Positions 1-9,569 of a DNA stretch of 64,000 bases are shown here, piece after piece; positions within the stretch are counted from its first letter, which is position 1; each line of letters starts with the position of its first letter. Origin of the DNA: Corallibacter vietnamensis (GTDB lineage: Bacteria; Bacteroidota; Bacteroidia; Flavobacteriales; Flavobacteriaceae); NCBI RefSeq assembly GCF_039537875.1, contig NZ_BAABBI010000001.1:1-64000 (forward strand), read 5' to 3'. Below the pieces are notes generated by a model. It was given only the letters and a program-made list of their open reading frames with translations, was not told the DNA's origin and searched no databases. Made by a program: the position numbers and the translations under genes.

Positions 1-184
1 TTTAACCTTGACCATTAAAAACCTTGTTTACAACATGTTAATGATAAAGTTTTTTTAATCCTTTTTATATAGACCATAAACTATACTCCTTAAATCAACA
101 AAAATCTTATACTACACTTTAAATCTACACCTCTATATATGGTAAACTACAAAACTAAAATGTTATAGAACGGTTACTTAAAAC

Positions 185-2152
185 TTATAAAAAGAAGTTC
201 CATACTAGACCAAACCTTATAACAAAGTCTCTATATGGGTAGTTTGGCGCAGAATAAAAGTCGTATCCTGTCCATGCAGCGTTAAAATGTTCTGCTTTTA
301 AATATATTCTAGCTTGTTGAACTCTTGCGTTTATAAAGAAATCAAACCTAGGGAACCCTCCGTATTCTTGATTGGTTTGCACATAAAATTCTGCTAACAA
401 AGGATCATAAGCATTCATATGATACTTTGAGAAGTAGTTAAAGGTTACTCCTGTTTGTAAGAACAACGCTTTCTTAAATAAATAATCAGAATAATACAGT
501 GTATTTCTTGTTACAAGTTCTGGAACATTAAGCACGGCATTATCATCGTCTACTTTTTGATACATTATAGTGTTATCTAAAGCAAACTTGCCTAATTTAA
601 ATTCTCTAGAGAGTTTTACCTTTATGTAATTTATTGTTTTATCATTTTGAAAAGGCTTAACTAAATTAGAATCTTTATTCTTTTTGAAATATGTATAGTT
701 ATTTATTGTTGTGGCATCAACTGTTATGTTGGCTATTTTTGGTGCGCTTATTTTAAACTCTAACTTTTGAGTCTCTAGATTTTTAAAGTTATTACTCCAA
801 TTGTAGTTTCTATAACTGCTTTGATATAATAACTGATTATAATTAGGCATTCTAGAGCTATGGTTTATTTTAGCACTTAAATTGATTCCTTTTGTAATTG
901 GGTATGATGCTTGGGCTAAAAAGTAGTTTCCATCAAAATCTCCTGAAACATTTGCTTGAAGTTCTCCCTTTAATAAAAACTTACCAAATTGTTTCTTGTA
1001 TTTACCTCCTACGGTTACAACATCTCCTTTTAACCTATTTGGTATATCTTGATTAATTAGTCTAACAACTTTATCATAACCATAGTTATAATTATCGTAG
1101 CCAACATTAACCTGGAAACTTCCTAATGTAACATCATTATAATTTAATTGAAGCTGACTATAAAAGTCTTCTAGAGTTACTCGTTCTTTTATATTGTTTT
1201 GAATAAAGGCTGTCCCAAAATATTCATTAGCCTTTGTTTGTCTATATTCAAAAAACTTATCTTCTAAAGACATAATGTGTCTTATGTTTAAGTTATTTGC
1301 TGAGGAATCTTGAGGCTTTGTTATATGGTATTGATGGTCTAAATGAAAACGCTTACCTTCTAGAATATTTTCGGCATTTTCAAAGTTCACTGCTAAAACA
1401 GCTCTATCACGAAACTCCGGAGCACCTGATTCGAAAAATTCAATATTGCTATCAATCAAACCTCCGTTTTCTTCGTTAAGCAAATCCTGCATTACTATAT
1501 GCGCATTTGCTATGTAACGTTTGTTTTTAGTTTTATAACTTGTAGTAAACCTAAAGTTTCCTGTACTTGTAAGTGCGTGTTGATATTTTCCTAAAGATCG
1601 TAGACCTTTATAAGCTAATGAAAAGTTTAATTGTCTAGATGTGTTTACGGTAAAGAACGCATCTACTTGTTGCCCTTGTTCAAAAGCGGTTTTAAAATAA
1701 AGCTCTGTTAAAGGTGTTGGCACATCATAATAATTAATGTCTTCTATTTCCATATAATTAAAATGGCGTGCTCTTGCTCCAAACTGTGGCATAAGTTTGG
1801 TGCTCTCAAAATCGTAATTTAACGAGTTATAGCTTCTACCTACATTATTAAAAGGCATTAAGCCAAAATTATCACGTCTTAAGTAATTAAATTTATAATA
1901 ACGCTGAATAGTCAAGCTTGTATCAACAATTGTAGTGTCTCGCTCTGCCGAAATAATTAGGTATTGCTCTATTTTAGCATCAAGGTTTTTTATTTTCTCG
2001 TTACTTGTGCTTCTAGTTGAACCTCTGCTTAAAGTATCTTCTGTAGATAAATTTCTTATAGTTTCTGGACTATTTGTAAGTGTTGGCTTTGTTTGAGAAA
2101 ACCCAAAATTAAAAAGGCATAGTAAAAAAAATGCTAAAAATATTTTCCTCAT
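185..2152 (-). CDS. Putative outer-membrane porin, Porin_10-like
   Basis: 655-residue protein with a signal peptide at residues 1-19 (MRKIFLAFFLLCLFNFGFS, then Q). The rest is rich in alternating aromatic/polar beta-strand sequence and ends in hydrophobic and aromatic residues (VWNFFL), typical of an outer-membrane barrel that finishes on a terminal strand. Length and composition fit the Bacteroidota 'putative porin' family (Porin_10); the assignment rests on overall appearance rather than a catalytic motif. It is divergent from rnhB, with a TAnnTTTG promoter 19 bases before the ATG. The substrate cannot be read from the sequence. It could alternatively be an uncharacterised barrel of another family. 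Confidence 0.75.
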   Translation of the reverse strand: MRKIFLAFFLLCLFNFGFSQTKPTLTNSPETIRNLSTEDTLSRGSTRSTSNEKIKNLDAKIEQYLIISAERDTTIVDTSLTIQRYYKFNYLRRDNFGLMPFNNVGRSYNSLNYDFESTKLMPQFGARARHFNYMEIEDINYYDVPTPLTELYFKTAFEQGQQVDAFFTVNTSRQLNFSLAYKGLRSLGKYQHALTSTGNFRFTTSYKTKNKRYIANAHIVMQDLLNEENGGLIDSNIEFFESGAPEFRDRAVLAVNFENAENILEGKRFHLDHQYHITKPQDSSANNLNIRHIMSLEDKFFEYRQTKANEYFGTAFIQNNIKERVTLEDFYSQLQLNYNDVTLGSFQVNVGYDNYNYGYDKVVRLINQDIPNRLKGDVVTVGGKYKKQFGKFLLKGELQANVSGDFDGNYFLAQASYPITKGINLSAKINHSSRMPNYNQLLYQSSYRNYNWSNNFKNLETQKLEFKISAPKIANITVDATTINNYTYFKKNKDSNLVKPFQNDKTINYIKVKLSREFKLGKFALDNTIMYQKVDDDNAVLNVPELVTRNTLYYSDYLFKKALFLQTGVTFNYFSKYHMNAYDPLLAEFYVQTNQEYGGFPRFDFFINARVQQARIYLKAEHFNAAWTGYDFYSAPNYPYRDFVIRFGLVWNFFL

Positions 2153-2171
2153 AATTATTTTTTCGACCTTG

Positions 2172-2179
2172 CAAAGGTA
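2172..2179 (-). promoter_or_regulatory. Minus-7 promoter element of the porin gene
   Basis: Minus strand reads TACCTTTG, a perfect match to the Bacteroidota sigma-A element TAnnTTTG, 19 bases before the porin ATG. No TTG is present at the ideal distance upstream. Confidence 0.6.
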
Positions 2180-2221
2180 AATACAATTTACAATAACGCT
2201 ATTATATTAAGAATTATTTAA

Positions 2222-2821
2222 ATGCTCAAGTTAAATTATTCAGGTTTTAAACTAGAATGTGGAACAGATGAAGCTGGCAGAGGCTGCCTTTGTGGTCCTG
2301 TTACTGCTGCTGCTGTAATTTTGCCTGACACCTTTAAAAATGATATACTAAACGACTCTAAACAATTATCTGAAAAGAAACGCGAGTTAATTAGACCTAT
2401 AATTGAAAAAGAAGCGCTTGCCTTTGGCGTTGCTCATGTTTTTCCAGAAACTATAGATGACATCAATATATTAAATGCTTCTATACTTGCTATGCATGAA
2501 GCTATAAAAAACATGAGAGTTAATCCTGAATTCATTATTGTTGATGGCAACAAGTTTAAACCTTTTAATAATGTAAACCATGAAACTATAGTAAAAGGTG
2601 ATAGTAAATACTTGTCTATCGCAGCGGCTTCAGTATTAGCAAAAACGTATCGTGATGATTATATGCAGCGCATTCATGAAGAATTCCCTATGTATGATTG
2701 GAGAAAAAACAAAGGGTATCCTACAAAAACACATAGAGAAGCTATAAAAAAACATGGGATTACTAATTATCATAGGAAATCGTTTAGACTATTACCTGAA
2801 CAATTAAAATTAGAGCTATAA
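2222..2821 (+). CDS. rnhB: Ribonuclease HII
   Basis: 199 residues, the usual length for RNase HII, which nicks RNA in RNA-DNA hybrids and removes single ribonucleotides from DNA. The N-terminal GTDEAGRG motif supplies the first catalytic acids (D16, E17). The VDGN motif and the KGDSKY...AAASVLAKTYRD block give the remaining metal ligands and the substrate-recognition helix. The gene starts at ATG and is divergent from the porin gene. A sigma-A-like element lies just past its stop and drives the next gene, so rnhB looks monocistronic. Confidence 0.97.
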   Translation: MLKLNYSGFKLECGTDEAGRGCLCGPVTAAAVILPDTFKNDILNDSKQLSEKKRELIRPIIEKEALAFGVAHVFPETIDDINILNASILAMHEAIKNMRVNPEFIIVDGNKFKPFNNVNHETIVKGDSKYLSIAAASVLAKTYRDDYMQRIHEEFPMYDWRKNKGYPTKTHREAIKKHGITNYHRKSFRLLPEQLKLEL

Positions 2822-2826
2822 CTTTA

Positions 2827-2834
2827 TATCTTTG
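2827..2834 (+). promoter_or_regulatory. Minus-7 promoter element of the 811-residue lipoprotein gene
   Basis: TATCTTTG matches TAnnTTTG exactly, 18 bases before the ATG at 2853. The in-frame TTG at 2832 is part of this element, so it is not a start codon. Confidence 0.6.
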
Positions 2835-2852
2835 TACAAACCTATCTATTTA

Positions 2853-5288
2853 ATGAAATCACATTTATATTTTTTAAGCATTATTTTATTAATTACAAGT
2901 TGCAAAACTGACCGCAATTTAAAGCAACCTTCAGATTTCATTCCTGAAAATGCTACATATATATTAAAGGTTTCTAATCTTGAAAGCTTAAAAAGTAACT
3001 TAAACAATAACGATCTTTTAAAAAAAACTTCTGAAACCAATGTTTATAAAAAACTATCAAATATTGCAAGCCCAATACAACACTTTAATACAAATGATGA
3101 TGTGTTGCTTTGTTTTGCAAATGACACTAATGATAGTTTACAATATAGTATTATAACCAAATACCATCCATCACTATTTAACATAGATTCGCTTCCTGAT
3201 ATTAAGGTGGAAACTGTTAAGACAAAAAGTAACACCTACAGGAAAACAACTATTAATAATGAAACCTTATATAGTGTTATTAAAGACAGTATTTTTATAG
3301 GAGCCTCAAACAAAGATTTTCTTGAGCAAACTATCAACATAAAAAAGCCTAACCAAGAGCTTGTTTCATTATTAGACTCTTCAGGAAACAACAGTCAACT
3401 TTCTGTGTTAATAAACAATAAACAAAATAAAGAAACGCTTCAAACAACATTGAACGATACAACAGGTTTAAGAAATTTCACCAACTATTTTCTGCTAGAT
3501 GTAGATTTACAACAAGATGATATTTTTATAAACGGTATAACAAAAGCTACAGACTCAACAAAAAGCTTAATAAACGTTTTTAAAAACACAAAACCTCAAG
3601 AAAACCAACTTGCTAATATAACACCTGCAAATAGTGATGGCTTTTTAAGTTTTACTTTTGATAATTACAATACTTTAAAACAAAATTTGCAGCATTTTCA
3701 TAAAAAGGACTCCTTACAATCAAACACACTTCTATTTGATAATGTTATTGAAACGGGTGTTATATATTATGGTAACGACCAAGCAGTCGTTTTAAACTCA
3801 TTAGATAAAACCTCAACACAAGATGCGCTATCTGAAAATGAACTAGAAATAGAAACATATAGACAAGTTCCTATTTATAGTTTTAATAAGCCCGAGTTGT
3901 TTTATGAAAACTTTACACCTTTTATAAACTATAAATCAGCAACCAAATATTGTATTATAGACACCTTTTTTATTTTTTCAGATAGTATAGAGCTTCTTCA
4001 AAACATAATTGCTAGCCACCAAAACAGTACAACCTTAAATGACCGCTCATATTACGATAATATAAAATCACGTATTACTGATGAAGCTTCATTAATGTTT
4101 GTATCTAACAACGTCGGATTAAAAACCTTTATTGAAACACATATTGGTGAATCTATCGGTTTTAATTTAGACAATTATAAATCTACCGTTATACAATATA
4201 TATATGACAGTAATTTTTCTCATGTAAACGCTGTAATTCAAAAAGGCAAAACTAAAGCTGTAGAAAACTCAATTAGTGAATCATTCAGTTTAAAATTAAG
4301 TAACAACATACTTAATACCCCACAATTTGTTACCAATCATCTTACTCATGGAAAAGATATTGTTGTTCAAGATATAAAAAACAACTTGTACCTTATTTCA
4401 AATACAGGCAAAGTGCTTTGGAAAAAACAATTAGATGGAGCCGTTTTAGGAAAGATTGAGCAAATAGACATGTATAAAAACGGTCGACTTCAATTAGCAT
4501 TTGCAACACCTAATCGTGTTTATGTTTTAGATAGAAACGGAAAAGATGTTTCACCATTTCCATTAAAGTTTAATGATAACATCACACAACCTTTATCTGT
4601 TTTTGATTATGACAACAACAGAAATTACAGATTACTCATAACACAAGGTAAAAACATTTTAATGTATGACGATGCTGGAAAAACTGTAAAAGGCTTTACA
4701 TATAAAAATGCTGACGATGTAATTAATCACCAACCTCAACATATCAGAATAGGAAGAAAAGATTACATACTTGTAAAAACAGACAACAAGCTTCACATTT
4801 TAGACAGAACAGGAAAAACACGTGTACAGTTAAAAAATAATTACTCCTACTCTAGCGAAGCCGTATACTTATATAATGGTAAATTTACAACCACGTCAAA
4901 AAATGGAGCATTAATAACTATAGACACTCAAGGAAACACAGCTTCTCAAAATATTAACTTAACAGACTTGCACCATATTACCTCAACAAGTAAAACACTA
5001 GTTGCGCAATCTGAAAACAAATTAACCATTAAGTCTAAAACTCTAGAAATGGATTATGGTAATTATAGTAAACCTGAAATTTACTATATAAACGACAAAA
5101 TCTATGTAGCTATAACAGATTTACAATCTAAAAAGATTTATTTATTTGATAGCCAAGCCAAGTCTATTTCTAATTTCCCAGTGTACGGAAACTCAAAAAT
5201 TGAACTTGACAACATTGATTCTGATAGAAATCTTGAGTTTGTAACTAAAGGAGATGATAATTCTATTTTGCTTTATCAGATAAATTAA
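2853..5288 (+). CDS. Large lipoprotein with C-terminal beta-propeller-like repeats
   Basis: 811 residues from the ATG at 2853; an in-frame TTG 21 bases upstream lies inside the promoter element and was rejected. The N-terminus (MKSHLYFLSIILLITSC) is a lipoprotein signal with lipobox ITSC, so the mature protein is anchored by an acylated Cys. The first ~480 residues are an unrecognised, Asn/Lys/Ser-rich region in which segments about unfolding values of other residues recur (DSIFIGAS, DTFFIFSDS). From about residue 490 there are blade-like repeats such as NNLYLISNTGKVLWKKQ, NRVYVLDRNGKDVSPFP, NKLHILDRTGKT and KKIYLFDSQAKSISNFP, resembling PQQ/WD-type propellers. Function unknown; a surface or periplasmic scaffold is plausible. 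It follows rnhB and precedes another lipoprotein gene on the same strand. Confidence 0.75.
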   Translation: MKSHLYFLSIILLITSCKTDRNLKQPSDFIPENATYILKVSNLESLKSNLNNNDLLKKTSETNVYKKLSNIASPIQHFNTNDDVLLCFANDTNDSLQYSIITKYHPSLFNIDSLPDIKVETVKTKSNTYRKTTINNETLYSVIKDSIFIGASNKDFLEQTINIKKPNQELVSLLDSSGNNSQLSVLINNKQNKETLQTTLNDTTGLRNFTNYFLLDVDLQQDDIFINGITKATDSTKSLINVFKNTKPQENQLANITPANSDGFLSFTFDNYNTLKQNLQHFHKKDSLQSNTLLFDNVIETGVIYYGNDQAVVLNSLDKTSTQDALSENELEIETYRQVPIYSFNKPELFYENFTPFINYKSATKYCIIDTFFIFSDSIELLQNIIASHQNSTTLNDRSYYDNIKSRITDEASLMFVSNNVGLKTFIETHIGESIGFNLDNYKSTVIQYIYDSNFSHVNAVIQKGKTKAVENSISESFSLKLSNNILNTPQFVTNHLTHGKDIVVQDIKNNLYLISNTGKVLWKKQLDGAVLGKIEQIDMYKNGRLQLAFATPNRVYVLDRNGKDVSPFPLKFNDNITQPLSVFDYDNNRNYRLLITQGKNILMYDDAGKTVKGFTYKNADDVINHQPQHIRIGRKDYILVKTDNKLHILDRTGKTRVQLKNNYSYSSEAVYLYNGKFTTTSKNGALITIDTQGNTASQNINLTDLHHITSTSKTLVAQSENKLTIKSKTLEMDYGNYSKPEIYYINDKIYVAITDLQSKKIYLFDSQAKSISNFPVYGNSKIELDNIDSDRNLEFVTKGDDNSILLYQIN

Positions 5289-5329
5289 AACTCTGAAGTA
5301 TATAGCCTCAAAAAAATATTAATAAAATA

Positions 5330-5339
5330 TGTTAACTTT
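5330..5339 (+). promoter_or_regulatory. TGTTAACTTT motif, candidate ECF-sigma promoter or operator
   Basis: TGTTAACTTT lies 37 bases before the ATG at 5377 and matches the motif also found before the nearby sigma factor gene and two further lipoprotein genes (consensus TGTTAACYTT). CGTC follows at 5344-5347, a tetramer seen in many ECF minus-10 elements, though the spacing is short. The role is inferred. Confidence 0.4.
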
Positions 5340-5376
5340 ATTACGTCGCTAACATTAAATAACAAAAAACAATATT

Positions 5377-6009
5377 ATGAAGCTAAACCGCTTATTTTAT
5401 TTACTGGCAATTATGCTTTGCTTTAGTTATGCCACTTCTTGTAGTGAAGACAATGATGATAATTCACCAGTACAACAAGCTTTTTTAAACGAAAGCAATT
5501 ATTCTTATGAAGGAGACATGCAAAGGCAATACCTTAATGTTCAAATTGCCGATGTTCAAATTGAAATAGACTCCTTGCAAGCCATTATAGATAATGGTCA
5601 AGGAAGTGCAGAAACCGAAGCCGATTTAGAAGAAGCTTTATTAACAAAATCATTACTTACAGAACAGCTACAAAGAATAAGACCTCGCCCAATTGGAGGT
5701 GTTCCTTTACCGCCGCCACCGCCGCCTTGCCCTACAACAGGAACATGTATGCCTATAAGTTTAGATTATATAGTTTGTGATATTGATGTAGCAACTCTAA
5801 ATGTTTACATTTATAACAACCAAGAGATTTTAGTAGGATCTACTGAAAATTCAGAATTACAACCTGTTCCTGGATTTGAAGCTGAAACACAATTTCAAAA
5901 TATCGACTTAGATCCTGATTATACGGGTGATGTTTTTATTGTTGTAAATAAAACTGATACTGAAGGCATAGAAACTTCTTATCAAATTAATGGTTATATA
6001 AGACCATAA
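5377..6009 (+). CDS. Lipoprotein with coiled coil and hexaproline linker
   Basis: 210 residues; lipoprotein signal ending in lipobox ATSC, then an acidic run SEDNDDN of the kind that directs lipoproteins to the cell surface in Bacteroidota. Residues about 45-105 are heptad-rich and probably form a coiled coil (IADVQIEIDSLQAIID ... LLTEQLQRI). A proline-rich linker with six consecutive prolines follows, then a Cys-containing region (PCPTTGTCMP) and a small C-terminal beta-rich domain of about 80 residues. No family recognised. It is directly upstream of the TPR-CHAT gene, but a terminator-like hairpin sits between them. Confidence 0.75.
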   Translation: MKLNRLFYLLAIMLCFSYATSCSEDNDDNSPVQQAFLNESNYSYEGDMQRQYLNVQIADVQIEIDSLQAIIDNGQGSAETEADLEEALLTKSLLTEQLQRIRPRPIGGVPLPPPPPPCPTTGTCMPISLDYIVCDIDVATLNVYIYNNQEILVGSTENSELQPVPGFEAETQFQNIDLDPDYTGDVFIVVNKTDTEGIETSYQINGYIRP

Positions 6010-6036
6010 CCTATCAGGTTTAATTATTTGTATATT

Positions 6037-6071
6037 AGCTTTCAGTACAAAACGTATTGAAAGCTTTTTTT
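6037..6071 (+). terminator. Hairpin with U-tract abutting the TPR-CHAT start codon
   Basis: Arms AGCTTTCA (6037-6044) and TGAAAGCT (6058-6065) form a perfect 8-bp stem with a 13-base loop, followed by a run of T to 6071. The ATG of the next gene begins at 6072. It looks like a terminator for the lipoprotein gene, or an attenuator or start-site occluding structure for the CHAT gene. Confidence 0.5.
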
Positions 6072-8834
6072 ATGAAAAAAATCATTTACATTTTTATTCT
6101 CTTATTAACGCTTAACCTAAATGCGCAAGAAGAAAACAACCCTCAAGATATAAACATTTTAATTCAAAAAGGATATACGCATTTTTATACCAATCAGGAT
6201 TCTGCTTACTACTATTTTAATAAAATAAAAGACATATATATAGAGAAGGAAGAATGGGAAAATGTTATAGCCTCATTAGTTAGTATAAATAGAATTGCTA
6301 GCTACAACTATAATTTAAGTAAAATGAGATCTAACTTAAATGCTTTAGATAGTATTTTTAATAATCATGACGCTTACTTAAAAACCGTTCCTAATTATAC
6401 AGATTACCAAAACTCCTATTTGTACGACACCGGAATTTATCATTTTGAAACAAATAACTATAAAGTTTCAAAGCAAGTGTTTCAAAAAATAATTACTCAA
6501 ATAGAACAAGCTTCAGATTCACTTATAACAAAAGACGCTATAGATCTTCTTTCTGGTTCTTATAATTTTATTGCTAAAATGAATTCTGAAGAAGGAAAGT
6601 ATGATATAGCAAAACAATTTTACAACAAAAACATTCGGTTTATATCTAAAACAAAGCCTGATGATAAAGCTTCGCTTTATGCAAACTATAGCTTACTGGC
6701 AGATTTGTTAAGACGCACAAAAGATTACAAAGCCTCTAACAGTTATTTTAAAAAAGCGCTCAACTACAACTTAAATAATCAAGGAAACAAAAACAGCATT
6801 ATTTCTATTTCTCAAATTTTGGCTTTAAACCACATAAATTTGAAACAACCAGATAGCGCAAAATTATATCTGGGTATATTGAGTAAAAACCTTACCGATT
6901 CTCATCCGTTTTGGAATAAGTATTATGACATAAAAGCTGAACTTTACAAATCTGAACAAAACGACAGTTTGGCTTTACAGGCTTATAAAACAGCATTAAA
7001 ACTAACTCAAGATAAATGGCAAAATAAACCTCATCCTGAAATTGCCACATACTATCAAAAAATAGGATTATTATATGCTGCAAACAAAAAGCACAAAAAG
7101 GCTATTGAAAACTTTAATTCTGGTATCAATACCTTGACAAACAAAATTGATGCTTTTTCAAACAAATCACTTTTAGTTAAACTATATAAAGATAAAGCCG
7201 CAATACTTAATGCTGAAAATACAACAACAAGCTATAGCAAATCTATTCAAACAGTAAATTCAGGTATAAAAACATTAGACAGTTTAAAACCTTCTTTTAA
7301 AAGTGAAGCAGATAAACTTCTTTTAATTGAAGATGCTTTTCCACTATTTGAATCCGGAATGGAAGCTACATATAACTTATATGAGAGTAGCCAAAACCAA
7401 AAGTATATAGAACAAGCTTTTTTTTATTCAGAGAAAAGTAAGAACATTTTACTTTTTGAAGCACTTTTGAGTGCAAAAGCAACACGTTTTGGTGCTGTTC
7501 CTGAAACTTTATTAGAACAAGAAAAACAATTAAAATCTGAAATAAGTAGTCTTGAGAAACGATTAAACTCAAAGAAACAAGTTACAGATCTTGAAAGAGA
7601 ACAGCTTTTTCAATTAAAGGAATCATACAGACAACATATAAAAACCATTGAAACCAATTATAAATCTTATTATGATTTAAAATACAATACTCAAGTTCGT
7701 AGTTTAAAAAACATTCAGAATGATTTAAAAAATGATACTGTTTTAGTTTCTTACTTTTTTGGAACAAATGCGCTGTACATTATTTCAATAGATAAAAACG
7801 CGTGTTCTTTTAACAAAGTATTGTTATCAAACCATTTTAATGAATCTATAGTAAGTACTTATAAAGATATTAGTAATCCTAAATCTGATATTAAGGCACT
7901 AGCAAAAAACACATATAACTTATACAATACTATTTTAAACCCAATAGCAAACAAACATAAAGATTATAAAAACCTCGTAATTATTCCTGATGGTCTTCTT
8001 AACTACATTCCTTTTGGCAGTCTAAATACAGAAAAAAATGGTTTACATTATTTAATTCAAGATAAAACTATTAGTTACTCAAATTCTGCTACCCTATTTT
8101 TTCAATTATTAGAAAATAAAAAAGAAAACAACGCACTACTTGCTTTTGCTCCTAGTTTTACAAATCCTTCAAATGAAAACTTGCTGCCATTACCTAACAA
8201 CAAAAAAGAAGCGGAATCTATTTTAAGTTACTTTGATGGTGTTATGTTTTCTGGTAATAATGCTACTTTAAGAAACTTTGATTTAGAAAATCAAAAATTC
8301 GGAATGTTACATTTAGCTACGCACGCAATTGTAAATGATGCTAATCCAGAATTCTCTTATTTGGCTTTTGAACCAGTTTCTAATCAAGAGCACTTATTAT
8401 ATGTTAGTGACTTGTATAACCTTAATCTAGATGCCAATCTTGTAACCTTAAGTGCTTGTGAAAGTGGTATTGGTAATTTAAAACGTGGTGAAGGCTTTAT
8501 GAGTTTGGCTCGCGGGTTTTATTTTAGTGGCGCTTCTAGTATAGCCAGCACACTATGGAAAATTAATGACGGGACATCTTCAGAAATCATGGCGCGTTTT
8601 TACGAACTTTTATCAAAAGGAAAAACCAAAAATGAAGCGCTTCAAAAAGCCAAGTTATTTTTTATAAAAGAAAATAATGAAAACAACTTATCACATCCTT
8701 ACTATTGGTCTGGATTTGTAATTTCTGGTAACACTACTGCTATAACCAACACAAACTATTTTATTTGGATACTTTCTGGTATGGCTATTTTTATCTTTTT
8801 TGGGGTTATTATATATAGAAAGAAGCGATCTTAA
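6072..8834 (+). CDS. Exported TPR-CHAT protease-like protein with C-terminal membrane anchor
   Basis: 920 residues from the ATG at 6072; an in-frame TTG at 6057 lies in the hairpin and adds five non-signal residues, so it was rejected. Order: signal peptide 1-18 (MKKIIYIFILLLTLNLNA); TPR-type helical pairs about 25-410 (for example YDIAKQFYNKNI, HKKAIENFNSGI); charged coiled coil about 480-530; CHAT caspase-like domain about 570-880; transmembrane helix about 896-914, then a basic tail YRKKRS. Both catalytic motifs are intact: LHLATHA with His751 and LSACESG with Cys796. CHAT domains are clan CD cysteine proteases. The signal peptide and basic tail predict that TPR and CHAT parts lie outside the inner membrane. 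The gene converges, with a 4-base overlap, on genes for an anti-sigma-like protein and an ECF sigma factor, which suggests a signalling protease. The substrate is unknown. Confidence 0.9.
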   Translation: MKKIIYIFILLLTLNLNAQEENNPQDINILIQKGYTHFYTNQDSAYYYFNKIKDIYIEKEEWENVIASLVSINRIASYNYNLSKMRSNLNALDSIFNNHDAYLKTVPNYTDYQNSYLYDTGIYHFETNNYKVSKQVFQKIITQIEQASDSLITKDAIDLLSGSYNFIAKMNSEEGKYDIAKQFYNKNIRFISKTKPDDKASLYANYSLLADLLRRTKDYKASNSYFKKALNYNLNNQGNKNSIISISQILALNHINLKQPDSAKLYLGILSKNLTDSHPFWNKYYDIKAELYKSEQNDSLALQAYKTALKLTQDKWQNKPHPEIATYYQKIGLLYAANKKHKKAIENFNSGINTLTNKIDAFSNKSLLVKLYKDKAAILNAENTTTSYSKSIQTVNSGIKTLDSLKPSFKSEADKLLLIEDAFPLFESGMEATYNLYESSQNQKYIEQAFFYSEKSKNILLFEALLSAKATRFGAVPETLLEQEKQLKSEISSLEKRLNSKKQVTDLEREQLFQLKESYRQHIKTIETNYKSYYDLKYNTQVRSLKNIQNDLKNDTVLVSYFFGTNALYIISIDKNACSFNKVLLSNHFNESIVSTYKDISNPKSDIKALAKNTYNLYNTILNPIANKHKDYKNLVIIPDGLLNYIPFGSLNTEKNGLHYLIQDKTISYSNSATLFFQLLENKKENNALLAFAPSFTNPSNENLLPLPNNKKEAESILSYFDGVMFSGNNATLRNFDLENQKFGMLHLATHAIVNDANPEFSYLAFEPVSNQEHLLYVSDLYNLNLDANLVTLSACESGIGNLKRGEGFMSLARGFYFSGASSIASTLWKINDGTSSEIMARFYELLSKGKTKNEALQKAKLFFIKENNENNLSHPYYWSGFVISGNTTAITNTNYFIWILSGMAIFIFFGVIIYRKKRS

Positions 8835-9568
8835 TTTATTTTGTCTAATAAATCTTTGGCTTTACTTTTATTATAATCAAAATTTGAAATAAGTAATTTT
8901 AATTGCTTACGTGTATTTTCTTTATCATTTTCTTTTAAATAAATCAATGCTAAATACCAATGAGATTCTGCAACAAAGCCTCTATCTTTTACAATAACTT
9001 CTTCAAACAACAACTTGGCATCTTTAAGATTTTCTAATTTCAAAAACGCTTGAGCTTTATAGAACGTTAGGTAACTATTCTTTTCAGTTTCAGAAATGGC
9101 ATTAAATTTATTGATTGCTAGCTGGTAATCTTCTGTTTCATAAGCTACAAAAGCTTGACGCTCTATTGTATTATTATCATCACTCCTTGTTATGGTATAA
9201 ACAGTGTTAGGATAAACCTTGAAATTATCTTGATATAAGTCGTTATAATTTGTGTTAAAAAAAGTATTGTATCCAAACCAGCCCATTAGTAAAGCTATAG
9301 TTGCTGCTATGGCAAAGTTTTTATAATTAAATATACTATGAGTTGTTTTTTCTGAAGAAGTCTTGGTTTTAATGTCTTTTTCAAAATCTTGCAGTTTTGC
9401 TTTAAGTTTTTTGCTTTCTTCTTTTTGTATTACCTGCTTTAAATTTTTTTCAAACTCAAACTGCTTTTTAAACTCCGCATCAGTGTTTAATAGGTTTTCA
9501 AAAACGTGCTCTTCGTTTGGTGTTAAAGATTTTGAAAAGTAACGATATAATAAATCCTGTTTATTCAT
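8831..9568 (-). CDS. Single-pass membrane protein, anti-sigma-like N-terminus and TPR C-terminus
   Basis: 245 residues. Residues 1-68 are charged and helical; the opening (LLYRYFSKSLTPNEEHVFEN) resembles the N-terminus of Bacteroidota anti-sigma proteins, whose pattern is a short helix, then 'sLspeEe..fe'. No zinc-finger HxxxCxxC is present. One membrane helix spans about 85-103 (NFAIAATIALLMGWFGY). Residues about 135-240 form TPR-like helical pairs (YQLAINKFNAI, LKDAKLLFEEVI). With no signal peptide the N-terminus should be cytosolic and the TPR part periplasmic. It lies one base downstream of the sigma factor gene and is probably co-transcribed. I infer a membrane anti-sigma factor; a simple TPR scaffold is the alternative. 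Confidence 0.75.
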   Translation of the reverse strand: MNKQDLLYRYFSKSLTPNEEHVFENLLNTDAEFKKQFEFEKNLKQVIQKEESKKLKAKLQDFEKDIKTKTSSEKTTHSIFNYKNFAIAATIALLMGWFGYNTFFNTNYNDLYQDNFKVYPNTVYTITRSDDNNTIERQAFVAYETEDYQLAINKFNAISETEKNSYLTFYKAQAFLKLENLKDAKLLFEEVIVKDRGFVAESHWYLALIYLKENDKENTRKQLKLLISNFDYNKSKAKDLLDKIN

Positions 9569-9569
9569 A

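Noticed and set aside
1..184. Noncoding end before the porin gene
   Set aside because: No ORF, hairpin or promoter of interest; it is AT-rich and holds nothing I can name.
2832..2852. TTG start of the large lipoprotein gene
   Set aside because: Inside the TATCTTTG promoter element; the lipoprotein signal begins at the ATG 2853.
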